Source of the DNA: Actinoplanes sp. DH11
GTDB taxonomy: Bacteria; Actinomycetota; Actinomycetes; Mycobacteriales; Micromonosporaceae
Direction: 5' to 3'
Assembly (NCBI RefSeq): GCF_020873875.1
Contig: NZ_JAHWGU010000019.1
Coordinates: forward strand, 62,001 to 126,000
DNA: 64,000 nucleotides
Every line of letters begins with the position of its first letter. Within the stretch, counting starts at the first letter, position 1. A program made the position numbers and the translations under genes. Below are positions 34,441 through 42,948 of this stretch, in pieces. The notes beneath the pieces were generated by a model that worked only from the letters and a program-made list of their open reading frames with translations, ran no database searches and was not told where the DNA came from.

Positions 34441-34594
34441 CCGGACGACGCCTCCGACAACGACCGGCGACCGGCGACCGGCGACCGGAAATGCGCACCC
34501 GCGTGTGCCGATCCGCGTCTACCGGTGGACCTCGAGCCGCCGGGGCCTGGACGGGCGGGATACGGGCGACGAGGCGGACGGGCTTCGCGACCGC

Positions 34595-34801
34595 TCAGGA
34601 TCCGCTGTGCGTGTTCCGTCGCCCGATGAAGACGGTGCCGGCGACCACGCCCAGGCTCGTACCCAGCGCGATACAGAGAGCGAGGTTGTCGAAAAGAATC
34701 CCGGCGACGACGCCGAAAAGGGAGCCGAACGCGATCCAGATCCCGAGATTTCCCCAAATGCCGAGACCCGCGGCGTCAGGGGGCGTGTTCTTGTCCGTCA
34801 T
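34595..34801 (-). CDS. Small two-helix membrane protein
   Basis: The 68-residue protein from ATG 34801 (MTDKNTPPDA) has two hydrophobic helices (NLGIWIAFGSLFGVVAGILF and LCIALGTSLGVVAGTVFIG) joined by a short DN loop, with repeated GxxxG-like patterns suggesting helix packing. Similar small proteins are common in actinobacteria; no function is known to me. Confidence 0.65.
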   Translation of the reverse strand: MTDKNTPPDAAGLGIWGNLGIWIAFGSLFGVVAGILFDNLALCIALGTSLGVVAGTVFIGRRNTHSGS

Positions 34802-34913
34802 CGCATCTCTCCCGGACCGCGCGCGGAAAGGCTGACAATCTGGCGGCCCACCCCGCGGATGGGCAGCCATCCTTCCCCGAAGGTATCACCGGGCATCAAT
34901 GATCTCGGGCCGC

Positions 34914-36485
34914 TCAGAAGAGTGGCGACCGCCCCTTGTACCCGCCCGCGATCTTGACGCCGGCGCGCAGGGACTTCCCGGTGCCGCGGAAGAGCAGCAG
35001 GTTGCCGGTCGAGGAGTGGACCGCCAGCACGTCCGGGTAGCCGTCACGGTCGAAGTCGCCGGCGCCCAGCAGGTCGCGGAACCCGTTCGCCTTGCCGACC
35101 TTCACGCGGGCCTTGAAACCGTTGCCCTTGCCCGGGTAGAGGTACAGCGTTCCGGTCTTCGTCTCCCGGACCAGCAGGTCCGCGTACCCGTCCCGGTTGA
35201 GGTCGCCGACGCCGGTGAACTCGCCGCGGTTCGCCCAGTTGCCGTAGGCGAGAGCTTTGCGCGCACCGAACGTGGCACCTTTGCGCCCGGGGTAGAGGTA
35301 GACGTTCCCGTTGCTGGTCTGGGTGGCCAGCAGGTCGGGGTACCCGTCCCGGTTGAAGTCGCCGATCGCGGTCAGCTCGCGCATGTGACCGAACTTCGCG
35401 TAGAGCTTCTTGCGGGCGCCGAGCCGGCCGTCGCTGCGGCCCGGGTAGAAGTAGACCGCACCGGCCTTGGTGCGGGCCACGATGTCCTGGCGGCCGTCCC
35501 GGTTCAGGTCCATGCGCAGGATCGCGTTCATCCCGCCGAAGCCGCCGCTGACCTTGGTGCGGTTCGCCTCGGAGAGGTAGGCGCCGTTGCCGGGGTAGGC
35601 GTACAGGGTGCCGCCGGAGCGGGCCAGCACGTCGGACCAGCCGTTGCGGTTCCAGTCGCCGAGCCCGGCGGAGGGCGGCAGCCGGAAGTCCAGGTAGTCG
35701 TTGTCGATGTTGATGGTGACGCCGCCCCAGGTCTCCCGGTGGTCGCCGCGGTACTGCTTCATCCGGCGGCCGGGCGTCCAGTACGACGCGGGGATGACCT
35801 TGTCGGCGGTGGTGACGACCTGGTCCCAGCGGGCGAAGTCCACGTAGTCGGGTCGCACGTAGCCGGCCTTGTGGTAGACGGCGACCTGGTCGGCGATGCC
35901 GGAGCTGACGCTGCTGTAGAAGCCGGAAAGGTAGCCGTGGTCGTGCAGCCGGGCCGTCCAGCCCTTCATGAAGGCGAGCACGCCGGCACGGCAGGCGGCG
36001 TCGTTCGTCCGGTACGCCTCCATGTCGTAGATCAGCACGCTCTCGCGGGACAGGCCGAGGTTCCGGGCCTGGGTCGCCGCGTCGTCGGCGGTGGCGCGGC
36101 CCTGCGCCTCGGCGTTGCGGTTGTCGATGCGGTGCTTTTTCGTCGTCGTGGTGCAGGTGGCCTGCGGGCCGACGTAGAGCGGGATCAGCCGCCAGCCGCG
36201 GCCGATCTGCTCGCGCACCCAGGAGGCGGTGAGGTTGGCCTGCGTACAGCCCCGGTTGTTGCCGCCGAAGTAGATGCCTGCCGCGCGGTACGGCGACGTC
36301 AGCCAGGCCTTCATCGCGCTGCTGGACGGGGCGGTGCACGCGTCGAACCCGTACCCCTTGAAGTTGCCCGGCTGCGGCGGCAGCGTGGCGGCGGCCGCGG
36401 CGTTGCCGTTGATCAGGGCGAGCGGCGCGACGCAGATCGCGACGACCAGGGCGCCGAGGAGGCGCTTCCGGTGCTTCAGCAGCAT
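34914..36485 (-). CDS. Secreted DUF1906 glycoside-hydrolase-like protein with FG-GAP repeats
   Basis: The 523-residue protein has a signal peptide (HRKRLLGALVVAICVAPLAL, cleavage after NAAAAA near residue 33), a DUF1906 domain at about 40-270 (GYGFDACTAP; YDMEAYRTNDAACRAGVLAF; GYLSGFYSS) with the GH25-like barrel, and five or so FG-GAP/VCBS repeats (DWNRNGWSD, DLNRDGRQD, DFNRDGYPD, DLNRDGYAD, DFDRDGYPD) whose Asp-rich loops bind calcium. It probably acts on the cell wall. ATG 36485 follows GAAAG. Confidence 0.88.
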   Translation of the reverse strand: MLLKHRKRLLGALVVAICVAPLALINGNAAAAATLPPQPGNFKGYGFDACTAPSSSAMKAWLTSPYRAAGIYFGGNNRGCTQANLTASWVREQIGRGWRLIPLYVGPQATCTTTTKKHRIDNRNAEAQGRATADDAATQARNLGLSRESVLIYDMEAYRTNDAACRAGVLAFMKGWTARLHDHGYLSGFYSSVSSGIADQVAVYHKAGYVRPDYVDFARWDQVVTTADKVIPASYWTPGRRMKQYRGDHRETWGGVTINIDNDYLDFRLPPSAGLGDWNRNGWSDVLARSGGTLYAYPGNGAYLSEANRTKVSGGFGGMNAILRMDLNRDGRQDIVARTKAGAVYFYPGRSDGRLGARKKLYAKFGHMRELTAIGDFNRDGYPDLLATQTSNGNVYLYPGRKGATFGARKALAYGNWANRGEFTGVGDLNRDGYADLLVRETKTGTLYLYPGKGNGFKARVKVGKANGFRDLLGAGDFDRDGYPDVLAVHSSTGNLLLFRGTGKSLRAGVKIAGGYKGRSPLF

Positions 36486-36549
36486 GTGAGCACTTTCGCG
36501 TGGGCGGTGAACTGGACCACTCGTCGGGCGGGGCGCGGGGGGTGGCCGT

Positions 36550-36555
36550 TAGCGT
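36550..36555 (+). promoter_or_regulatory. -10 box of a leaderless MFS gene
   Basis: TAGCGT lies exactly 6 bases before GTG 36562. Confidence 0.55.
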
Positions 36556-36561
36556 ACGGCA

Positions 36562-37782
36562 GTGGATCAGCTCAGCCCTCGCCAGCGATGGACCGCCCTG
36601 CTCGCCCTCGCGCTCGGCGGGGTGGCGATCGGCCTCACCGAGTTCGTGGCGATGGGGTTGCTGCCGGACATGGCGCAGGCCCTGTTGCCGGGTTCGTGGG
36701 CCCGCTCCAGCGAGGATGCCGTGGCGCAGGCGGGGTGGGTCATCACCGCGTACGCCCTCGGGGTCGTCGTCGGCGCCCCCACGATCGCCGCCCTCTCCGC
36801 CCGGATGCCGCGCAAGCGGCTGGTCCTGATGCTCCTGGTGCTGTTCGCGGTGGGCACGTTCGCGTCGGCGGTGGCGCCCACCTTCGAGCTGGTGCTGGTG
36901 GCGAGGTTCGTGGCGGCGCTGCCGCACGGCGCCTACTTCGGTGCGGCCGGTCTGCTCGCGGCGTCGCTGATGGGCCCGGGTAACGAGGCACGCGGGTACT
37001 CGATCGTGCTGGGCGGGCTGACGATCTCGAACGTGGTCGGGGTCCCGCTGATCACGCATCTGGGGCAGACGGCGGGGTGGCGGATCGCGTACATTTCGAT
37101 CGCGGTGGTCTTCGTGCTCACCCTGTTCGCGGTGCTCGCGACGGTGCCCGGCTCGCCGGCGCGGGCGGACGGCTCGCCGGCGGCGGAGTTGCGGGCGCTG
37201 CGCCGGCCGCAGGTGTGGCTGGTGGCGGTGACCGCGGCGATCGGCTTCGCCGCGTTCTTCGCGGTGAACAGCTACATCGCGCCGGTGACCACCGAGGTGA
37301 CCGGGTTGTCCGCATCGGCGGTGCCGTGGGTGCTTGCCGTCTTCGGCCTGGGCATGACCGCCGGCAACTTCCTCGGTGGGGCGTTCGCCGACCGGAACCT
37401 GCGGGTGGCGACGCTTGCCGGGTTCATCGGGGTGATCGTGTCGACGGTGTTCTTCGCGGTCGCCGCGCCGACCACGATCGGCCTGTTCGCGGGCGCGTTC
37501 CTGACCGGCGCGACGTGCATCTTCCTCGGGCCGACCCTGCAGGCCCGGCTGATCACGGTCGCCCCGGAGGCGCAGCTGATGGGCGCCGCGGTCAACCAGA
37601 GCGCGATGAACCTGGCGAACAGTGTGGGTGCCGCGGTGGGCGGTCTGGTCATCGCGCGGGGGTACGGGTACCTCGCGCCCGCCTGGGCCGGTGTCGGCCT
37701 GGCCGCCGTAGGACTAGTGCTGGCGGTCTCCGGTTTCGCCCTGGACCGGCGTCGCGACCGCCACGCGGTGACCACCGGCTGA
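36562..37782 (+). CDS. MFS transporter (DHA1, AraJ-like)
   Basis: The 406-residue protein has 12 hydrophobic helices, the opening LALALGGVAIGLTEFVAMGL typical of the AraJ/sugar-efflux group, and a loop after helix 2 (SARMPRKRLVL) corresponding to motif A. Efflux of sugars or drugs is likely. It appears leaderless and stands alone between the DUF1906 gene and the sigma factor operon. Confidence 0.88.
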   Translation: MDQLSPRQRWTALLALALGGVAIGLTEFVAMGLLPDMAQALLPGSWARSSEDAVAQAGWVITAYALGVVVGAPTIAALSARMPRKRLVLMLLVLFAVGTFASAVAPTFELVLVARFVAALPHGAYFGAAGLLAASLMGPGNEARGYSIVLGGLTISNVVGVPLITHLGQTAGWRIAYISIAVVFVLTLFAVLATVPGSPARADGSPAAELRALRRPQVWLVAVTAAIGFAAFFAVNSYIAPVTTEVTGLSASAVPWVLAVFGLGMTAGNFLGGAFADRNLRVATLAGFIGVIVSTVFFAVAAPTTIGLFAGAFLTGATCIFLGPTLQARLITVAPEAQLMGAAVNQSAMNLANSVGAAVGGLVIARGYGYLAPAWAGVGLAAVGLVLAVSGFALDRRRDRHAVTTG

Positions 37783-37861
37783 CATCGCCCGGGATTGATG
37801 ACAACCGGCCGGACGCCCGAACCCGTCGAAGGGGTGACGGAGCCGACGGAAGGTAGGGACG

Positions 37862-38365
37862 ATGCGCGATGGCGCGCAGGAGGAATACGTCGAGTACGTG
37901 GCGGCGCGGGTGCCCGCGCTGCGGCGGCTGGCCTATGTCCTGACCGGTGACGGCTACCGCGCCGACGACCTGGTGCAACAGACCATCACCACGCTGTATC
38001 TGAAATGGCACCGGGCCCGCGCCGCCGACAACCTGGACGCGTACGTCCGCACCATGCTCGTCCGCGGCTACGTCGACGAGCGCCGTCTCGCCTGGTCCCG
38101 GGTGCGCCTGTTCCGGCAGATCCCGGAACCCGAGCCGGTGGAGGACACCGGTGCCGAGGAACGGCACGTGGTCCGGGCCGCGCTGCGGCGGGTGCCTCGG
38201 CAGCAGCGGGCCGTGCTGGTGCTGCGGTTCTTCTACGACCTGCCCGTCGACGAGGTCGCCGGGCTTCTGGGCTGCACCACCGGGACCGTCAAGAGCCACA
38301 CCTCCCGCGGGCTGGCCGCCCTGCGCCGCCTGTTACCTCCACGAATCGAGGTGCCGAACCGATGA
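37862..38365 (+). CDS. RNA polymerase sigma factor, SigE family (ECF)
   Basis: The 167-residue protein has region 2 (LAYVLTGDGYRADDLVQQTI, TTLYLKWHRA) and region 4 (VPRQQRAVLVLRFFYDLPVD, EVAGLLGCTTGTVKSHTSRG). ATG 37862 has a ribosome site (GGAAGGTAGGG). The partner gene overlaps it by ATGA. It is the third SigE-type pair in the window. Confidence 0.9.
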   Translation: MRDGAQEEYVEYVAARVPALRRLAYVLTGDGYRADDLVQQTITTLYLKWHRARAADNLDAYVRTMLVRGYVDERRLAWSRVRLFRQIPEPEPVEDTGAEERHVVRAALRRVPRQQRAVLVLRFFYDLPVDEVAGLLGCTTGTVKSHTSRGLAALRRLLPPRIEVPNR

Positions 38366-39561
38366 ACCCGCTGAAGTCGCTCGACGACGAACCCGACACG
38401 CCGTCCACGGTGGACATCGACCGGGCGATAAGCACCGCGCGCCGTCGCCGGCGGTTGCGCCGCGGTGCGGTCGTTACCGGTGTCGCCGTGGTAACGGTGG
38501 CCGCCTCGGCCACCGCGAGCCTGCTGCCCGGGTCCGGGTTGCCGCAGGTCACCGCGACGAACACCGCCGTGCCCGCGGACAAGGCGAGCCCGGTCCCCGC
38601 GCCCACCACGGCGGTGCCCGGCCCGGCCGCCTGCAAGCTGACGCGTCTGCCGGTCCCGGACGGCGAGCCGATGGCTCTGGTCACCGGCGCCGACCCGACC
38701 GGCCGGTGGATCGCCGGGCGCACCTACCCGACGTCCGGCGGGTACCAGGCCGTCATCTGGCGCGACGGCAAGGTCAGCAAGGTGGAGATGCCGGGCGACC
38801 TGGAGGAGGCGCTGCGCGACGTCAACACGAGCGGACTGGCGGTGGGCTGGAGTTACTCCGAGGCCGGGCCGGTGCCGTACGCGTACCGGGACGGCCGGAC
38901 CACGAAACTCGCCGCGGCCGGCTCGGCGAACGCGGTGAACGACGCCGGCCAGATCGTCGGTGACGACAACGCCGGGCACGGCCTGTTCTGGCCGTCGGCG
39001 GACGCGAAACCGAAGCGGCTGCCCACGCCGGCCGGCGCCAAGCAGGCGCAGGCCCGGGCCATCGACGAGGACGGCACCGTGGCGGGCAGTCTGGACCTGG
39101 CCCGGCCGTACCTCTGGCTGCCCGACGGCACCCACCGGGAACTGCCGATGCCGGAGATCGACGGCAAGCCTGCGAAGATCGCGCAGGCGTTCGACATCCG
39201 CAACGGCTGGGTGACCGGCATGGCGAGCGCGGCGGGACACAAGGACAGGGAAAACCGGAGCAGCGAACCGGTGTACGCGGCCCGGTGGGACCTGCGCACC
39301 GGGAAGGCCGAGCTGGTGGGGGAGCTGCAGTACCCCGCGGACGCGGTGAACGCGCACGGCTGGCAGGTCGGCAACGACGCCAAGGGGTACGCGGTGCTGG
39401 TCACCGGCGACGACGTGGTCCGCCTGCCGGGCCTGGGGCGCAACCGTCCCGACGGCACGGCCACGATCGCGAGCACGCTCAGCGACGACGGCCGGATCAT
39501 CGCGGGGCAGTCCGACGACAAGTCGGGCACCATCCAGGCGGTGATCTGGAACTGCCGCTGA
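38362..39561 (+). CDS. Membrane-anchored HAF-repeat propeller protein, partner of the ECF sigma factor
   Basis: The 399-residue protein has a short cytoplasmic N-terminus (about 45 residues, Arg-rich at 30-37), one membrane helix (AVVTGVAVVTVAASATASLL), and an extracytoplasmic domain of repeated blades with VNDAGQIVG, IDEDGTVAG, VNAHGWQVG and LSDDGRIIAG (HAF-type repeats). It overlaps the sigma gene, so it is co-translated and may transmit a wall or envelope signal to it. The N-terminus is too short for a classic zinc anti-sigma domain. Confidence 0.75.
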   Translation: MNPLKSLDDEPDTPSTVDIDRAISTARRRRRLRRGAVVTGVAVVTVAASATASLLPGSGLPQVTATNTAVPADKASPVPAPTTAVPGPAACKLTRLPVPDGEPMALVTGADPTGRWIAGRTYPTSGGYQAVIWRDGKVSKVEMPGDLEEALRDVNTSGLAVGWSYSEAGPVPYAYRDGRTTKLAAAGSANAVNDAGQIVGDDNAGHGLFWPSADAKPKRLPTPAGAKQAQARAIDEDGTVAGSLDLARPYLWLPDGTHRELPMPEIDGKPAKIAQAFDIRNGWVTGMASAAGHKDRENRSSEPVYAARWDLRTGKAELVGELQYPADAVNAHGWQVGNDAKGYAVLVTGDDVVRLPGLGRNRPDGTATIASTLSDDGRIIAGQSDDKSGTIQAVIWNCR

Positions 39562-39653
39562 CGAGGCGCGCCGCGCCGGCCTGTCACGGGGACGGGCCGG
39601 CGCGGTGGCGGTTCCGTGCCGGGGCCTCGGGTCGATGGTCCACAATGTCGACC

Positions 39654-39989
39654 ATGACTGACGACGGATCGGCCCGGATGGACACGCTGCGCAGTTGGTG
39701 GCGGCTGCCGGACGAGACCCGCAAAGAGGTGCGGGACCTGGCCCGGGCCGGCCGCCGTCACCCCGACCCCGAGGTGGCGTGGGTGGCCTGGCGGTGGGCC
39801 GAGGTGGTGCTGCCGGTGGGCGCGCCCGAGCCGGGCCGGCTGCGCAACATCCTCAGCGCGATCGGGTTCTGGGTGCACATCCTCGTCGACCTGGCGTCGG
39901 CCAGTCACCCGGACGACCCGGCGGAGCCGCGCTGGCTGGACCGGCGCCGCGCGCGGCGGATCATGCGACTGGGCCCGCCGCTCAGCTGA
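39654..39989 (+). CDS. Hypothetical protein
   Basis: The 111-residue protein from ATG 39654 (39645 is an alternative) is helical and rich in Arg and Trp (LRSWWRLPDETRKEVRDLAR; VAWVAWRWAEVVLPVG). There is no ribosome site, so it may be leaderless. Its last codons and stop (GPPLS, TGA) lie in a 40-bp repeat that is duplicated downstream. No family is recognised. Confidence 0.6.
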   Translation: MTDDGSARMDTLRSWWRLPDETRKEVRDLARAGRRHPDPEVAWVAWRWAEVVLPVGAPEPGRLRNILSAIGFWVHILVDLASASHPDDPAEPRWLDRRRARRIMRLGPPLS

Positions 39990-40076
39990 TCACCCGATCC
40001 CGGCGTCTCCCGCCCCGCCGCTCAGCTGATCACCCGATCCCGGCGTCTCCCGCCCCGCCGCTCAGCTGATCACCCG
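39981..40076. repeat. 40-bp tandem array over two convergent stop codons (2.4 units)
   Basis: CTCAGCTGATCACCCGATCC and the following 20 bases start at 39981, 40021 and, partly, 40061. The first unit contains the TGA of the plus-strand gene (39987-39989) and the last contains the stop of the minus-strand gene (40062-40064). CAGCTG makes each unit carry a stop for both directions. Confidence 0.85.
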
Positions 40077-40787
40077 GTCCGGCGTCTCCTTCTGCCGGTC
40101 GGCGAAGATCAGCAGCTGGTTGTCGCGGCGCCGCACCGTCGGATCCGTCCACCTCTCGTCCGGGCCCGGCTCGAACACCCGCGTAGTGCCCGACCCGGCG
40201 TCGTGGACCAGCACGGACTGGATCGTGGAGACCAGGGACCCCATCGTGTACTCCTGGGCGGGGTGATCCTGCGGCCCCTCACACCCGACCACGAAGAACC
40301 TGTCGTCCAGCCACCGGCCGTACGTGTCGAGGGTCTGATCCGCCCCCGCCGCCGTCCCGTCCACCCAGAGCCGCACCCCTTCCTGCCGCTCGTACCAGAG
40401 GATCGCGCGGTGCCGGTCGTCGGCGGTGAAATACACGGTGACGGTCCGCGCGTCGGTGCTCCACCAGTAGGAGTCGCAGCCACCCGGTGCCGGCCCCCGC
40501 GCCGTGAGCGGGCCGGCCGGGTCGGCCGCGCAGACCTCCGGCGCCTGGCAGGACCGGTCGAGCCGGCGGGAGCAGCCGAGCCCGGCGGCCGCGCAGTCAC
40601 GCCGCCGCGCGCGGGACAGCAGGGCCAGCGCCTGCGCGCGGTACGCCTCCTCGCCCAGTAACTCCAGGTAGTCGCGCGCCTCATGGCTGCGGGTGAACAG
40701 TTCGACGCCCACCGGCGACCGGCGCAGCCAGTCCCGCCACGGCTCGGCGTGGTGCCAGCGCCGCGTCCCCTCGTTCCGTTTCCGCAT
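40062..40787 (-). CDS. Hypothetical protein
   Basis: The 241-residue protein from ATG 40787 has a ribosome site (GGGGAGG, 7 bases upstream); an upstream start at 40850 lacks one. The N-terminal part is basic and helical with several Cys (CAAAGLGCSRRLDRSCQAPE), and the C-terminal part looks like mixed beta structure (TVTVYFTADDRHRAILWYER). No family is recognised; the Cys cluster might bind metal. Confidence 0.6.
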   Translation of the reverse strand: MRKRNEGTRRWHHAEPWRDWLRRSPVGVELFTRSHEARDYLELLGEEAYRAQALALLSRARRRDCAAAGLGCSRRLDRSCQAPEVCAADPAGPLTARGPAPGGCDSYWWSTDARTVTVYFTADDRHRAILWYERQEGVRLWVDGTAAGADQTLDTYGRWLDDRFFVVGCEGPQDHPAQEYTMGSLVSTIQSVLVHDAGSGTTRVFEPGPDERWTDPTVRRRDNQLLIFADRQKETPDRVIS

Positions 40788-40984
40788 CCCGGTCCTCCCC
40801 AGCCACCTGCTGCAATCCTGCTCCGCGGCGTCAACCTCACGGGTGGACACACGTCAATACCCGCAGCTCGCGCGCTCGTTAACCCGATGGTCATGTTGCG
40901 TTGGCCTGCGCGTGGCTCGACGGTCCCGGACACCGACCGTATGGTGGTCAAGCAGCTGAACGCTCGGTAACGAGAGGTGATCCG

Positions 40985-41347
40985 ATGCGTAGCTCGGTTC
41001 TTGAGGTAAGCACCAGCGCGGACGGCAGTGTGGTCATCCAGCCGCACGGCTCGGTGGGCCCGGACACGGCCGTCGAGCTGCGGCAACTGCTGGTGCACAC
41101 GGTCCGGCGGGTGCGCCCGCTGCGCCTCATCGTGGATCTCGCCGACGTGCCCGACCTGGACCCGATCAACCTCGGTTCGGTCGTCGCGGCGTGCGACCTC
41201 GGCGACGACCACCAGGTGGCCGTCTTCGTCGACAACCCGAACCACCGGCTCGCCCGCCAGCTCACCGCGGCCGGGGTGCCGCGGCAGCGGGTGCGGGGCG
41301 CCCGACGGGATTCAGGCAGCTGCCATCACTCGTTCGTCTGCCGTTAA
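40985..41347 (+). CDS. STAS-domain protein without the phospho-acceptor Ser
   Basis: The 120-residue protein has a ribosome site (GAGAGGTGATCCG) before ATG 40985. The STAS fold is clear (VVIQPHGSVGPDTAVELRQL; RPLRLIVDLADVPDLDPINL). In anti-sigma antagonists the loop is D-x-S-G with a phosphorylated Ser; here it reads LDPINLGS, so the Ser is absent and it may be constitutively active or structural. The tail is basic with Cys and His. Confidence 0.72.
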   Translation: MRSSVLEVSTSADGSVVIQPHGSVGPDTAVELRQLLVHTVRRVRPLRLIVDLADVPDLDPINLGSVVAACDLGDDHQVAVFVDNPNHRLARQLTAAGVPRQRVRGARRDSGSCHHSFVCR

Positions 41348-41359
41348 CCGAATCGGACC

Positions 41360-41365
41360 TACTAT
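41360..41365 (+). promoter_or_regulatory. -10 box of the leaderless HD gene
   Basis: TACTAT lies exactly 6 bases before ATG 41372. Confidence 0.6.
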
Positions 41366-41371
41366 TCGGCG

Positions 41372-41926
41372 ATGGCGGCACCGATCATCACCACCCGCGC
41401 CGAAGCCGCGCGGACCCTCGCGGAAACCCTGCTCGGGGGCATGGGTGACAGGTGGCGGCACACCGCCGGCGTCGCAGCACGCGCGTCCGACCTGGCGCTG
41501 GCGCTGGGCCTCGACCACGACCTGCTGGTCGCGGCGGCCTGGCTGCACGACATCGGGTACGCCGCCCCGCTCGTCGACACCGGCTTCCACCCGATCGACG
41601 GCGCCCGCCACCTGACCGCCGAAGGCTGGCCGGCGCGCGTGGCGGGCCTGGTCGCGTACCACTCCGGCGCCCGCTTCGTCGCCGAGGTCCGCGGCCTCTC
41701 CGCCGCCCTCGCCGAATTCCCCGACGAGCGCAGCGTGGTCAGCGACGCCCTCACCTACGCCGACCAGACCGTCGGCCCGCGCGGCGACCGCGTCGACCCC
41801 GCCGCCCGCTACGCCGAGATGCTGCACCGCCACGGCCCCTGCTCGGTGAACGCCCAGGTCGACCCGGTGCGGGGCCCGCACCTGCGAGCCATCGCCGCCC
41901 GCATCGAACACCTGCTGCACAGCTGA
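41372..41926 (+). CDS. HD-domain phosphohydrolase
   Basis: The 184-residue protein has an HD domain: metal-binding His in RWRHTAGVAARA, the HD pair in AAWLHDIGYAAPL, a His in AYHSGARF, and Asp in ALTYADQTVG. HD proteins of this size hydrolyse nucleotides or similar phosphoesters; the substrate is unknown. It is leaderless. Confidence 0.85.
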   Translation: MAAPIITTRAEAARTLAETLLGGMGDRWRHTAGVAARASDLALALGLDHDLLVAAAWLHDIGYAAPLVDTGFHPIDGARHLTAEGWPARVAGLVAYHSGARFVAEVRGLSAALAEFPDERSVVSDALTYADQTVGPRGDRVDPAARYAEMLHRHGPCSVNAQVDPVRGPHLRAIAARIEHLLHS

Positions 41927-42284
41927 CCCACCCCTCCCTGCCCGCGCCGGCCCCGACCGCCGCACCCACCCCGCGCAGCCCACCTGGGCCGCCGCACGCG
42001 CCTTCGCGCCCTGCCCGGGGCTGCTGTGCGCGCCTTCGCGGCCTTGCCCCCGGGCTGCCGCATGCGCCCTCACGCCCGCCCGTTGCCCGTGGTCAGGGCC
42101 GCAGCGGTCGCCGGGCTGCCTCGGCCGGTCTGGCCTCGATGATCCAGCGCTCGGCGGCCGGCATCCACGGCGAGCACCCGCCCGAGGACGGCGATAAGCA
42201 GCCCGGATGCGCCCTGTTCCGGTCCGCCTTCCCGGCCCTGCCAGACCCGGCCCGGTGGTGCCGGACGGGCCGTCCTGTCGAGAT

Positions 42285-42359
42285 GTTGATCTGCTAGCGA
42301 TGCGAAATCGCTGTGATCATGGGCCTGAAACCGCGATTTTGCATCGCTAGCAGATCAAC
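42285..42359. repeat. 75-bp palindromic element, copy 3
   Basis: Arms as in the other copies with one or two changes (ATTTTGC for ATTTCGC on the right). It lies between the convergent HD and M20 genes. The 1-kb stretch 41927-42948 holds no supported gene: it has CG-rich low-complexity sequence, this element, then short repeats. Confidence 0.9.
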
Positions 42360-42682
42360 ACCGCCACGCGGGCCCAACGCGGCGAACCATTGACCGGAGG
42401 AGCCGAAGAAGAGGACCATGTCGCTTTCGTGTCCTTTGCCTGCCGCGCGTCGACGCTCTGCACGCCGCAGCCCGGCCCAAACGGTACAAATCGCGCGTGG
42501 ACGCCACCGATCTTGGACGTGACGTTGCCGGCGGCCGCGCTCAACAGCTACGGATGCCGCGCTGAACAGCTACCGGTGCCGCGCTCAACAGGTACCGGTG
42601 ATCGGTGCCGCGCTCAACAGGTACCGGTGACCGGTGGGAAGCGCCGGCGCGCTGAAGCCGGTCACGGACACCCGTGCCGGCT

Positions 42683-42780
42683 GCCCGGGCTGGAGGGCGC
42701 CCGGGCCGCCCGGGCTGGAGGGCGCCCGAGCCGCCCGGGCTGGAGTACGCCCGAGCGCCCAGGCTGGAGGGCGCCCGGCC
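42683..42780. repeat. 25-bp tandem repeat, four units
   Basis: GCCCGGGCTGGAGGGCGCCC plus about five bases repeats at 42683, 42708, 42733 and 42757. A second repeat of about 28 bp (GCGCTCAACAGGTACCGGT) precedes it at about 42555-42635. Both lie in the gap upstream of the 3' end of the M20 gene. Confidence 0.75.
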
Positions 42781-42948
42781 AGATCGTCGTCGGCGAACCC
42801 GAGCGCGGGCACATCGCCGAGGGGGTTCCGCACCACGGCCGGTAGCACGTTGACCGGCGCCTTCCCTGCTGGTCGCCCCCGGTGGTGGCGCTCTCGTGAT
42901 CTGCGTCGCCGGCGTTCAGCGGGTGAGCGTGCGGGGAGGGGCGGCCGG

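Noticed and set aside
34204..34629. Plus-strand open frame with 21-residue repeats
   Set aside because: It only translates the 63-bp DNA repeat; there is no ribosome site, and it overlaps the better-supported minus-strand gene at 34595.
42390..42845. Open frame of 151 codons
   Set aside because: It spans short tandem repeats, has no family resemblance and no start signal.
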